Shown here in pieces: positions 36,216-44,161 of a stretch of DNA of 64,000 nucleotides (position 1 is the first letter of the stretch; the number at the start of each line of letters is the position of its first letter). Under the pieces are notes generated by a model. It had not been told where the DNA came from. It ran no database searches and saw nothing but the letters and a program-made list of their open reading frames with translations. Both the position numbers and the translations under genes were made by a program. The DNA lies in the NCBI GenBank assembly GCA_958434805.1, contig CAUBDX010000004.1:46985-110984 (forward strand). Reading direction: 5' to 3'. Origin of the DNA: an uncultured Phocaeicola sp. (GTDB lineage: Bacteria; Bacteroidota; Bacteroidia; Bacteroidales; Bacteroidaceae).

Positions 36216-36344
36216 TTTATGGAATGAATACTAAAATAGTTTGGCGTTTAATTGTTTGGCATTTAGTGGAAAATGACATGATGGAATTATAAGATTGTTC
36301 ATTGTGAAAATGAGAAAAGTATACTAACTTTAAATGTGATAATT

Positions 36345-37802
36345 ATGAAAAAACGAATTAGTTTATTAAGCCTTTGTTTAGGTTTATTCATTGCTGCTTG
36401 TACAGACAGTAGTGGTTTTGAGGATTTACAGAATTTCTCGGAAAAAGAGGTTATGCCACGTGCGGCAGGTGACGGAATTTATGATGTGTTAGGTTATGGA
36501 TATGATATAACATCAGACTACTTGGGAGAAGCTTCTGTTCGTCAACCGGTTTTAGATGTAGAAGCATTTATTAGAGATAATAAGGGACGTTTTGATAATC
36601 CTTTTATTGGAACTATAGAACAAAAAGTTACTGCTGGTGAGGATGCATGGTCTTTTCTTCAGCAAACAATAAGTAATACAAATTTTTCTGGTTCTGTAGC
36701 TGCAATGGGTAAGTCTGATACATCAAAAGGATTTTTCTCCGGGAGTATTACTACAGGATTTAAGTCTGATTCTAAATATTCATATTCTTCCAAATATTCT
36801 TTTGCGCGAGCGGAAGTTATAAAGAAACAGAGACAATATCTTTTATATACTAATGCTGAAACCTTATCACGGTATTTATCTTCAAATTTTATAGCGGATT
36901 TAAATAAATACTCAGCTGATGAGATAGTTAGAATGTATGGAACTCATGTACTGACTAAAATAACAGTGGGTGGTTCCTATAGGGCCTATTATAAATCTGT
37001 TATTGTAGAAGAAGCCAATCGCACAGAGAAAATGAAGACTGTAACAGCTGGTGCTAAATATAATATGAAAAAGGTGGGGCTCGATGCAAATGGAAGTTGG
37101 AATACTACAACTATTACTGAAACGAATAAGAAAAATTCTAATTGGACGTGTGATATTAAATGTCTAGGAGGAACAACTTCTGGTACTACTATAACTTTGT
37201 CTCCTAATCAGGGACCTACGACTACTATCAATTTAGGTGCATGGACACAATCAGTTGATGATACTCATTCCCGTTTGGTTGATGTTGATTGGAATGCTAC
37301 TTATCCTATTTATGATTTAGTTTCAGATCCTGCAAAAAAAGTAGCATTAAAAAATGCAGTAGAAAAATACATTGATAGTTTTAAACTGGAGATATTGGAA
37401 TTGTTGCCTTTATATAATTATTATAGCTCCAAACATATAAATAGTAGTTATTTTACAGAGTGGAAAGGAACGCATTTTAATACGGATGATTATCAAGGTG
37501 TAACATGCTATCTCTGTGCGAGTCAAGTGGAGGGAACTGTTCCTTTATATGAATATTATAGTGCAAAATATATAAATCAAAGTTTAAGTTCTGTATGGAG
37601 AGGTAATCAGAGTAATACAGATGTATACCAAAGAATAACAGGTTATATTTATAAATCGCAGGTTTTAGGAACAGTACCTTTATATGAATATTATAGTGCA
37701 AAACATATAAATCATAGTTATTCTGTTCAATGGAAAGGACTTCATTTTAATACGGATGATTTTCAAAAAATTGTAGGATATGTATTTCCTTTTGAAGATT
37801 GA
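36345..37802 (+). CDS. MACPF-domain lipoprotein 1 (BSAP-like pore-forming toxin candidate)
   Basis: A 485-residue predicted lipoprotein (signal 1-18, lipidated Cys19 in LFIAAC). The membrane-attack-complex/perforin domain spans about 45-345; it starts YDVLGYGYDIT and has the MACPF signature YGTHVLTKITVGG at 198-210, matching [YW]-G-[TS]-H-x7-GG closely. A Thr/Ser-rich segment near 277-300 precedes DDTHSRLVDVDWNATYPIYDLV. Residues 356-485 are three 45-residue repeats, each with LYxYYS and WxGxxxNTD. Bacteroidales secreted antimicrobial proteins have this architecture and kill related strains by binding an outer-membrane receptor; this gene's activity is inferred. I use ATG 36345, not the GTG at 36336. 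Composition is richer in A+T than neighbours. A paralog follows 121 bases later. Confidence 0.9.
   Translation: MKKRISLLSLCLGLFIAACTDSSGFEDLQNFSEKEVMPRAAGDGIYDVLGYGYDITSDYLGEASVRQPVLDVEAFIRDNKGRFDNPFIGTIEQKVTAGEDAWSFLQQTISNTNFSGSVAAMGKSDTSKGFFSGSITTGFKSDSKYSYSSKYSFARAEVIKKQRQYLLYTNAETLSRYLSSNFIADLNKYSADEIVRMYGTHVLTKITVGGSYRAYYKSVIVEEANRTEKMKTVTAGAKYNMKKVGLDANGSWNTTTITETNKKNSNWTCDIKCLGGTTSGTTITLSPNQGPTTTINLGAWTQSVDDTHSRLVDVDWNATYPIYDLVSDPAKKVALKNAVEKYIDSFKLEILELLPLYNYYSSKHINSSYFTEWKGTHFNTDDYQGVTCYLCASQVEGTVPLYEYYSAKYINQSLSSVWRGNQSNTDVYQRITGYIYKSQVLGTVPLYEYYSAKHINHSYSVQWKGLHFNTDDFQKIVGYVFPFED
37407..37799 (+). repeat. Three 135-bp coding repeats in MACPF gene 1
   Basis: The phrase CCTTTATAT plus a following TATTATAG recurs at 37407, 37542 and 37677, exactly 135 bases (45 codons) apart, in frame. 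Copies two and three share a nearly identical stretch of about 40 bases (37541 on and 37676 on), showing recent duplication or exchange within the array. They encode the C-terminal putative receptor-binding domain. Confidence 0.85.
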
Positions 37803-37923
37803 TTCATGTTGGAGATAAAAAATATCAATATTCTTTTTCTTATAAAATAGCTTCTAGCACAGGTATGTGATATGAACAATGCTTATTAAAACTTGATTTA
37901 TTAACTTTTTAAAATGTACTGTT

Positions 37924-39399
37924 ATGAGGAAAATAAATTTGTGTTATTTTTTATTTGTAGGAGTGCTGGTTTCTTGTACAAATACTTATGACGTTTGTGA
38001 AATGCAAAGGAATGAAACAGAAGATATGAGTTCCCGTATGGCAGGAGATGGTGTCTATGATGTACTGGGGTTTGGATATGATATAACAGAGGATTATTTA
38101 GGGGAGAACTCTACTCGTTTACAAGTTATTGATGTCAAAGCATTAATAAGAGATAATGGTGATCGGTTTTATAATCCTTTCATTGGAACCATAGACCAAA
38201 AAATTGTTGCAGGTGAAGATGCCCAATCTTTTCTTCAGAATGTGATAACTGATTCAAATTTTAAGGGATCTGTAGCAGCCATGGATATTAAAAAAGATGC
38301 TGAAGGATTCTTTTCTGGCACTCTTTCCGCTGGATTTAAGTCTGCCTCTAAATATTCATATTCTTCTAAATATTCTTTTGCTAAAGCAGAAGTGACAAAG
38401 AAACAAAGAAAATATTTTGTAGATGCAGATGTTGAGCTTTTATCTCGATATTTATCTTCTAACTTTGTGTCTGATTTAGGTAAATACTCAGCAGATCAAA
38501 TTGTTGCAAAATATGGGACCCATGTACTTACTAATATTACAGTAGGAGGTTCTTATATAGCTTATTATAAATCGGCTATTATAGAAGAAAATACAGGTAC
38601 AGAGAAAAAACAGACAGTAAGTGCTGGGGCGAAATATAATATGTCTAAAGTCGGTCTTGATTTTGATGGGACTTGGAGCACAACTACAATAACCGAGGCT
38701 AATAAAAAGAATTCAGATTGGACATGTACTATTCAATGTGTAGGAGGCACTACTTCTGGTACTACTATAACTTTGGCTCCTAATCAAGGTCCCACGACTA
38801 CTATCAATATAGGTGCATGGTCACAATCTGTAGACGATACTCATTCGCGGTTGGTTGATGTTGATTGGAATGCTACTTATCCTATTTATGATTTGGTTTC
38901 AGACCCAGTAAAGAAGGCTGATTTAAAGCTAGCAGTAGAGAAATATATAAATAGTAAAAAAATATCAGTTATTAAGTTGGTTACATTATATCAATTATAT
39001 TGGCCTAAGGGTGTAAATTGTCACTGGTGTACTTCTTGGTCAGAAGTTCTTCGGTATAAGAATGAAGGGCATGAATATTCCGGTGTTTTTGGGTATATAT
39101 GTGCTGAAGAGGAACCTGGTACTCTGCCTCTTTATAGAATGTATTGGTCTAAAGGGAGGAATTCACATTATATTACTTCATGGGCTGAAGTACGTAAATT
39201 CCAAAATGAAGGTCATGAATACCAAGGTATAGTTGGCTATATTTATACATGGAATGAAGTTAATACTATTCCTGTTTATAGTTTATATTATCCTAAAGGT
39301 CGAGATAGTCATTATTTAACAGATAAAGCAGAAGTAGATCGATTTATAAGGGAGAGAGGTGATCAGTATGGTGGTATTTTAGGATATGTTTATCCATAA
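37924..39399 (+). CDS. MACPF-domain lipoprotein 2 (BSAP-like pore-forming toxin candidate)
   Basis: A 491-residue predicted lipoprotein (lipidated Cys18 in VLVSC). The MACPF domain (about 44-345) has YGTHVLTNITVGG at 197-209 and is clearly paralogous to protein 1; a 44-base DNA stretch is identical (38851-38894 and 37275-37318). From about residue 345 the two diverge: here residues 355-491 are three 48-residue repeats with LYxxYxxKGxxxH and Y-x-G-(I/V)-x-GY, resembling the DUF5648 repeat (first-hand pattern match, not searched). Conserved pore part with different C-termini suggests different receptors. A strong hairpin terminator follows. No immunity gene of the classical kind is adjacent; two glycosyltransferase genes face it downstream. 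Confidence 0.9.
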   Translation: MRKINLCYFLFVGVLVSCTNTYDVCEMQRNETEDMSSRMAGDGVYDVLGFGYDITEDYLGENSTRLQVIDVKALIRDNGDRFYNPFIGTIDQKIVAGEDAQSFLQNVITDSNFKGSVAAMDIKKDAEGFFSGTLSAGFKSASKYSYSSKYSFAKAEVTKKQRKYFVDADVELLSRYLSSNFVSDLGKYSADQIVAKYGTHVLTNITVGGSYIAYYKSAIIEENTGTEKKQTVSAGAKYNMSKVGLDFDGTWSTTTITEANKKNSDWTCTIQCVGGTTSGTTITLAPNQGPTTTINIGAWSQSVDDTHSRLVDVDWNATYPIYDLVSDPVKKADLKLAVEKYINSKKISVIKLVTLYQLYWPKGVNCHWCTSWSEVLRYKNEGHEYSGVFGYICAEEEPGTLPLYRMYWSKGRNSHYITSWAEVRKFQNEGHEYQGIVGYIYTWNEVNTIPVYSLYYPKGRDSHYLTDKAEVDRFIRERGDQYGGILGYVYP

Positions 39400-39444
39400 A
39401 TATTGTCGGTTTTAAAAAGATATAGGTAGATTTTTTTTCTTGTT

Positions 39445-39494
39445 CAAATAATAGTGTTCGCTCGAGATCCAAAGAAAGCGAATACTATTATTTG
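39445..39494. terminator. Terminator after the MACPF pair
   Basis: An 18-bp inverted repeat, arms 39445-39462 (CAAATAATAGTGTTCGCT) and 39477-39494, with one G-T pair and a 14-base loop. It lies between the MACPF genes and the convergent GT8 gene and can serve both. Confidence 0.75.
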
Positions 39495-39593
39495 TAAAAT
39501 AGTTTTGTTTATTGTAATCTGTTTCATTGGTATATTTCTTGAATAGGAATGGCTAGCATTACCGGTTTATTAAATTCTTCCCACAAGAATATA

Positions 39594-40544
39594 TTATAAT
39601 TTAGTGATTTGGGAATTTTCTCTTATTTTTTTAAGGTTTACATATTTCTTTGGTTTAAGGCCTAATATATATGGCAGTAAATGAATGAATCTATAGATAC
39701 GTGTACTTATTTTCTTTTGTTTGGCTGAATCATCGTATGGAGTCAGCCTTTGGTAATGGAAAAATAGATGCCGCAAAGGATGCATAGCATGGTATGCCCA
39801 CGGTTTACGTCCACTATAGTGTAAGATGATTGGATGTAAAATGGCATCTGTGTATGATGGTTTCCACGCAGGGGATGTATATCTGTTATTTCTATAGAAG
39901 TCGTCTTGAACATTCCACTTTATATCTATTAGTACCTTTTGGTCGTATAATAGAGCATTTAATATGTCTTGATCATTTAGAATAATGCGATCGGGATATT
40001 GTTGATAATATTTTATACATTGTTGCTCGATATTATGTTTGCGCCAATATGCTAAGTTTAATAGTAAAACACCTCCGTTTATGTAGTTGTATGAGGGAGC
40101 ATATTGTAATCTTTCAAAGTAACTAGGATTAGGGCTGACAGTATCTTGTACCCCTGCTAGTGCTAATTGGTTTAGATTGGTATCCCATAATTCTTTTAAG
40201 GATCCTAAAACAAGTGTATCACTATCTAGATAAATCACTCGTGAGATTGTAGAAGGTAATATCGAAGCCAACACACATCGATAGAAGACAACCATGGAAA
40301 GACGTTGTTTTTGCCACTTAACTTCATAATTTTGAAGTTTTTCATGTGGAATATAGTAAAAAGCTATGGAAGTTCCATATTTTTCTGCTACTTGTGACAA
40401 AGTAAGAACATCTTCTTTGGGTAGATGCCCTGATACAATATGTAGCATGATATCTTTAGGATCATTATTTTCTAATATTGAAACTATTGTGACTGCGCAA
40501 TAACGAACAAATTTGGAATCTATAGTAAGTGCAATATGCATCAT
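39594..40544 (-). CDS. Glycosyltransferase family 8 (LPS galactosyl/glucosyltransferase type)
   Basis: A 316-residue retaining GT-A transferase. HIALTIDSKFVRYCAVTIVS at the start, RVIYLDSDTLVLGSLKELW (DSD as DxD), YINGGVLLLNLAYWRK, NDQDILNAL and the metal-binding LHYSGRKPWAYH are the GT8 motifs of WaaI/WaaJ-like LPS core enzymes. The end is basic. It is as A+T-rich as the MACPF genes and lies 195 bases from them in opposite direction. It is 4 bases downstream of the next glycosyltransferase gene, with which it forms an operon. Donor is probably UDP-glucose or UDP-galactose. Confidence 0.9.
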   Translation of the reverse strand: MMHIALTIDSKFVRYCAVTIVSILENNDPKDIMLHIVSGHLPKEDVLTLSQVAEKYGTSIAFYYIPHEKLQNYEVKWQKQRLSMVVFYRCVLASILPSTISRVIYLDSDTLVLGSLKELWDTNLNQLALAGVQDTVSPNPSYFERLQYAPSYNYINGGVLLLNLAYWRKHNIEQQCIKYYQQYPDRIILNDQDILNALLYDQKVLIDIKWNVQDDFYRNNRYTSPAWKPSYTDAILHPIILHYSGRKPWAYHAMHPLRHLFFHYQRLTPYDDSAKQKKISTRIYRFIHLLPYILGLKPKKYVNLKKIRENSQITKL

Positions 40545-40548
40545 TAGC

Positions 40549-41454
40549 TTATGAGTTTATATTTTTAAAGAAATTAGGAATCGTTACATCCGGAATAATG
40601 AATCCGTCTTTGCGAAGTGCTTCAAAATAAGCACTGCCGATAACACGTTCATATTCAGCCTCTAGTTTTCCTTCTTTATGTAACTGATAGAAGTAGCGCC
40701 AGTGGCGACCTCCGTGTCTGCCCTTGTGTTGCTCCAGTTGCTTGCCGCCATTTATCATCTTTTCCATAAACTGCTGCTTGCCGCGTATATTGTAATGATA
40801 TACATGGATATGGCTGTCGGCAGAGTTTTGTGGGAACATGGTTACTTTATGGTTTCCCATTGAAATTTGCAGGTAACCGGCAGTCCGGTGAATGACTTTT
40901 TTGTTCTGACGCTCAAACAGCGAATAGAGTGACAAGTCATATTTTTCAGGTTTGGTTACCGCTTTTACAGTCTTATCCCATTGCCAAAAGGGTTTTTCTT
41001 CTTCAGGATAGACACTTCTCATTTCACAATTCAGCACATTGGCATTGGTGGCATATAATTCATCTTTCAAATTGCCGGTAGGGGCATACCATAATTCGTC
41101 GGCATCGGCATTGATAATCCAGTCGGCCTTATAAATGGTTTTGGCTTTCCAAATCATACGGTCTACCCAGTCCTTTTGTTCATAGTTGGTAGCCTTTTCT
41201 TCTATCACTTCTTTAATCCACCCTTTTTGTTTGTATTTACGGATAATGTCCGGAGTTGAGTCTGTGGAGTTATTATCAGTAATGATAAACCCGTCCACTC
41301 CCATCGCTTTATGGAACTGTAGATTCTCTTCCAGCATCCCTTCTTCGTTTTTTACCAGCAATGTCATGAATAATTTGACTTCTTTCGTTTGTTTAAAAGC
41401 CAAAGGAAATTCGGATATAACGTGCCCTATTTTGGATAGTAATAAATTGCTCAT
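40549..41454 (-). CDS. Glycosyltransferase, GT2/GT92-like
   Basis: A 301-residue GT-A-type transferase. KLFMTLLVKNEEGMLEENL, FIITDNNSTDSTPDIIRKY and ADWIINADADELWY (DAD as DxD) form the catalytic part; HRTAGYLQISMGNH, HIHVYHYNIRGKQQFMEKM and the KGRHGGRHWRYFYQLH segment resemble GT92/Glyco_tranf_2_4 proteins. It precedes the GT8 gene in one operon, with a -7 box about 145 bases upstream. The donor is unknown. Because it lies next to the MACPF pair in an LPS locus it is a candidate for building the glycan that spares the producer. Confidence 0.83.
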   Translation of the reverse strand: MSNLLLSKIGHVISEFPLAFKQTKEVKLFMTLLVKNEEGMLEENLQFHKAMGVDGFIITDNNSTDSTPDIIRKYKQKGWIKEVIEEKATNYEQKDWVDRMIWKAKTIYKADWIINADADELWYAPTGNLKDELYATNANVLNCEMRSVYPEEEKPFWQWDKTVKAVTKPEKYDLSLYSLFERQNKKVIHRTAGYLQISMGNHKVTMFPQNSADSHIHVYHYNIRGKQQFMEKMINGGKQLEQHKGRHGGRHWRYFYQLHKEGKLEAEYERVIGSAYFEALRKDGFIIPDVTIPNFFKNINS

Positions 41455-41597
41455 AAATAAAATGATTATTGATTTCTACCTGTCATATTAGAGATAATTA
41501 ATACTATTGTCAAAAGAATTTGTTTTATTCTGAACTCATTATAATAGATAACGTAATCCTTAGTTTTCTCATAATATTCTGATATCTAATTATATAA

Positions 41598-41605
41598 CAA
41601 ATTTA
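41598..41605 (-). promoter_or_regulatory. -7 box upstream of the GT92-like/GT8 operon
   Basis: Minus strand TAAATTTG (41598-41605) matches TAnnTTTG, leaving a leader of about 140 bases to ATG 41454. No -33 TTG at the right distance. Confidence 0.4.
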
Positions 41606-41679
41606 CTCTTTTTCTGTAAATATAGTATATAAATGCTAGTTTATTATGAAACATTAACTTGTAAGAGTGTTGCCGTTTT

Positions 41680-42579
41680 TTAGCTCATAATTCCAAGTTT
41701 TTCATGTATTCCGTCGCAATAGGCTTTCCATAATCGGGGTATATCTTTCCATTGATAGGCTTTTGCAAACGGACTGGTGAACAACGCGATGAAAATATAT
41801 CCCATTACTCCGTTGAAGCCGCGAAGATATTTCACTGCTATGTTGCGTCCGTAGTGATGGTTTAAATAAGTTGAATTACGGATCTGGTAAAAGCGTTTCC
41901 ACTTTTTCTTCTTGCTTCGCTCATTCCATGTGTCGTTGGAGAAGAATTTCTCTTTATCCATCAGGGCATCAGGTATATAGAGTATTTTGTACCCTGCCCG
42001 TATGGTGCGGAGACAGTAATCTGTATCATCACAGAAAATGAAAAGGTCTTTATTGGGAAGACCTATCTTCTCAACGACTTCGCGGCGGATGAACGGACCT
42101 TCGAAAGCTGTTCCCATAATTTCTGTCGGTGAGGTGATGTGCCGTCCTGCCAGTTTCTTGCTGTACATGGATACAAAAGGATTGCTCAGGTTGTATGCCT
42201 GGAAGTCATGGGTGAATATTTCTCCTTCGAGCAACCTGCGAGGGGCCAGTATGCCGATATCTTTCTTGCCGGTATACGGCAAGAGTTGTTCCAAACAGTC
42301 GGCCCGCGGAAATACATCGTCATCCATGCACCAAATCCAGTCGGCACCCGCCTGATAAGCGTATTGTATGCCTGTATAGAATCCTCCCGCACCGCCCACA
42401 TTGGTCTGATTGATTACTGTCAGCCCTTCCTGTGCGGCAAGCCATTCCGTTGTACCGTCCGTGCTTCCGTTATTTACTATTACAATGGAAGATATCGGCT
42501 TGTTTTGTTGCAGACAACGAATATTTCTTTTCAGAAGTTCCATTCGGTTGTAGGTTACAACTACGGCTATAATGTTCAT
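41680..42579 (-). CDS. GT2 glycosyltransferase, galactofuranosyltransferase-like
   Basis: A 299-residue GT-A protein. IAVVVTYNRMELLKRNI, IVNNGSTDGTTEWL, NVGGAGGFYTGIQYAY and WIWCMDDDVFPRADCLEQL are motifs shared with GlfT-type galactofuranosyltransferases and rhamnosyltransferases. The UDP-galactopyranose mutase gene (44162) in the same strand run, which makes UDP-Galf, supports a Galf transferase. The downstream part, with FIFCDDTDYCLRTIRAGYK, is the acceptor region. It is 14 bases downstream of the kinase-like gene. Confidence 0.85.
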   Translation of the reverse strand: MNIIAVVVTYNRMELLKRNIRCLQQNKPISSIVIVNNGSTDGTTEWLAAQEGLTVINQTNVGGAGGFYTGIQYAYQAGADWIWCMDDDVFPRADCLEQLLPYTGKKDIGILAPRRLLEGEIFTHDFQAYNLSNPFVSMYSKKLAGRHITSPTEIMGTAFEGPFIRREVVEKIGLPNKDLFIFCDDTDYCLRTIRAGYKILYIPDALMDKEKFFSNDTWNERSKKKKWKRFYQIRNSTYLNHHYGRNIAVKYLRGFNGVMGYIFIALFTSPFAKAYQWKDIPRLWKAYCDGIHEKLGIMS

Positions 42580-42593
42580 GATGCATTTAGTTT

Positions 42594-43346
42594 TTAGTAA
42601 AGGTTATCTATTTTTCCCGGCTGTACGCTTCTATAGGCTCTCATGAGCTCAAAGCATTTTTCCACATCAAAGTTCCGTGCCTTGGCGTATTCTTCTGCCA
42701 TCCATCGGTGCATTTGTGGAGTTGCCGGCAGGCGTTCAAAGTTTTTGCAGCCGGTCTTCATATCTATGGGGCCGATGTACATCCGGTTCAAATCGACAAT
42801 TTCTATTGTTATGCCATTGGGAGTTTTCTGAAACAGGATGTTGGCACGTCCGTAGTCTTTGTGGGCGTATCCGTGTTCGTGAAGACGGGCGGTCACTTTG
42901 CCTATGGCGCGGAATACTTCCTCGGCGTAGTCGAATTGCTGTGTGAACAGGTTGTCGTAAATGTAGGGGCAGGTGGAGAGGAGGCTGATATAATAACTTT
43001 TATCGAACAGCAGCCCTGAACGTATATTCATATATCCCACCGGTTGCGGAGTGCCTACACCTATTTTCAGCAGCATTTCTGCATGGTCGTAAGAGCGTTT
43101 TGCCTTGGATGGACGAAATATGCCATATACAAACCGGTTGATAAGGTGGGGGCTGTGAAAGGATTTGATAACATATTCTTTGCCATTGTATTCCATTTTC
43201 CGCAATTCATTGCGCCCTTGGTGAATAACAGTACCTTCATTCCTTTGGAAACGTTCGGGAATGGATACAATAAATTCTTCCAGATTTTTGAAATCAGGGT
43301 GAATCACTAAGGTGCGGGGATGAAACAAACGCTCTGTCTTGCTCAT
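42594..43346 (-). CDS. LPS core kinase-like protein (KdkA/WaaP type)
   Basis: A 250-residue protein of the protein-kinase-like LPS sugar kinase group, which phosphorylates Kdo or heptose of the inner core. KEYVIKSFHSPHLIN carries the ATP-binding Lys, LHEHGYAHKDYGRANILF the catalytic HxD-like loop (Asp and downstream Asn), and EIVDLNRMYIG the metal-binding D of the DFG-equivalent. Length fits. It is 15 bases from its upstream neighbour and 14 from the GT2 below it, so all three form part of one minus-strand LPS operon. Confidence 0.82.
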   Translation of the reverse strand: MSKTERLFHPRTLVIHPDFKNLEEFIVSIPERFQRNEGTVIHQGRNELRKMEYNGKEYVIKSFHSPHLINRFVYGIFRPSKAKRSYDHAEMLLKIGVGTPQPVGYMNIRSGLLFDKSYYISLLSTCPYIYDNLFTQQFDYAEEVFRAIGKVTARLHEHGYAHKDYGRANILFQKTPNGITIEIVDLNRMYIGPIDMKTGCKNFERLPATPQMHRWMAEEYAKARNFDVEKCFELMRAYRSVQPGKIDNLY

Positions 43347-43361
43347 ATCATTATAATAGTG

Positions 43362-44078
43362 TTAAATTTTGTCTAGTCCTTTGGTATATTTCAACCAGTA
43401 ATATTTTAAAGGATTCTTGTATTTCAGTTGTTTCCACGGACGGCTGCTATGGGGCCTGTGCCATACGGGCAACGTGGTGAACAGGTAGTTTTGGAAACCT
43501 CGTTTCAGTGACTCGTGCGAGATGGTCACATCATACCAGTTCTTGCTTGGGTCTAATGTCTGAAAGTCAAATGCTTTCAGCAGTCCGGGGGTGAGTAGTG
43601 AACAGCAGAAGCTGCAATGCTTTTTTTCCGGGTACACTTGATTCTCGTGTCCCTTGGCGTGTAGGTAGGGGTAATTGATTACGCCTTTTTCATCGGTTGT
43701 CACAGCTGCTGCAATTCCGCATTGTTTCTGTTGCAATGCTCCATTGTATAGTGATTGCAATGTGTTTTTTTTGACAATAACATCCGATTCCACAATCAGT
43801 AATCCTGCATCTGCTTCGATGGCTTCTTTTTGTGCTGTTTGTAACACCAGTAGATAGTTGGGAGAGGGGTGGTCGGTCAGGTCTGATAAGTTGACCAGAC
43901 GAAAATTCCATTGACGGGCGGCCTCTTCCAGCCGATGGGTATTTTCTTCCGTGCTGAAATCGTTATAGACAGTATAAGTGAAAGGAACCAAAATATCCGA
44001 TTCCATGATTGCTTTTACGGTTTCAAGCGTGGAGTCAATCGAATCTTTTACGGGTGTTATGATATGAAGGCACTTCAT
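43362..44078 (-). CDS. Glycosyltransferase family 2-like protein
   Basis: A 238-residue protein. MKCLHIITPVKDSIDSTLETVKAI and YTVYNDFSTEENTHRLEEA match a GT2 nucleotide-binding start, and GLLIVESDVIVKKNTLQSLY has ESD in the DxD place. The basic end PHSSRPWKQLKYKNPLKYYW may bind the membrane. I begin at ATG 44076-44078; the frame extends 15 codons further up to a TTG but without support. Substrates unknown. Confidence 0.75.
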   Translation of the reverse strand: MKCLHIITPVKDSIDSTLETVKAIMESDILVPFTYTVYNDFSTEENTHRLEEAARQWNFRLVNLSDLTDHPSPNYLLVLQTAQKEAIEADAGLLIVESDVIVKKNTLQSLYNGALQQKQCGIAAAVTTDEKGVINYPYLHAKGHENQVYPEKKHCSFCCSLLTPGLLKAFDFQTLDPSKNWYDVTISHESLKRGFQNYLFTTLPVWHRPHSSRPWKQLKYKNPLKYYWLKYTKGLDKI

Positions 44079-44161
44079 TGGTTTGTTATCTATGTTGTTT
44101 GTCAATTTAGGAATATCATGCAAATTTAGCGGAAAACCTTGGGGAGTCCAAGGATTTCCTT

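Larger units (their letters stand above)
35615..36344 (+). other. A+T-rich gap before the MACPF genes
   Basis: About 730 bases with no convincing gene. It contains the phased palindrome array 35893-35985, a perfect -7 box at 36208-36215 and long A/T runs. A small frame at 35623-35874 has the look of chance. A+T content rises visibly from here through the MACPF genes, which suggests a boundary of acquired DNA. Confidence 0.6.

Noticed and set aside
37803..37923. Possible small gene or terminator between the MACPF genes
   Set aside because: No frame longer than a few codons and no stable hairpin found; the pair is probably co-transcribed.
39445..39494. Invertible promoter (phase-variation) site near the MACPF genes
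   Set aside because: The inverted repeat has a 14-base loop without promoter boxes, so it fits a terminator, not a DNA-inversion switch.
42139..42597. Long plus-strand frame opposite the Galf-transferase-like gene
   Set aside because: Antisense shadow of a clear GT2 gene; its protein has no domain pattern.
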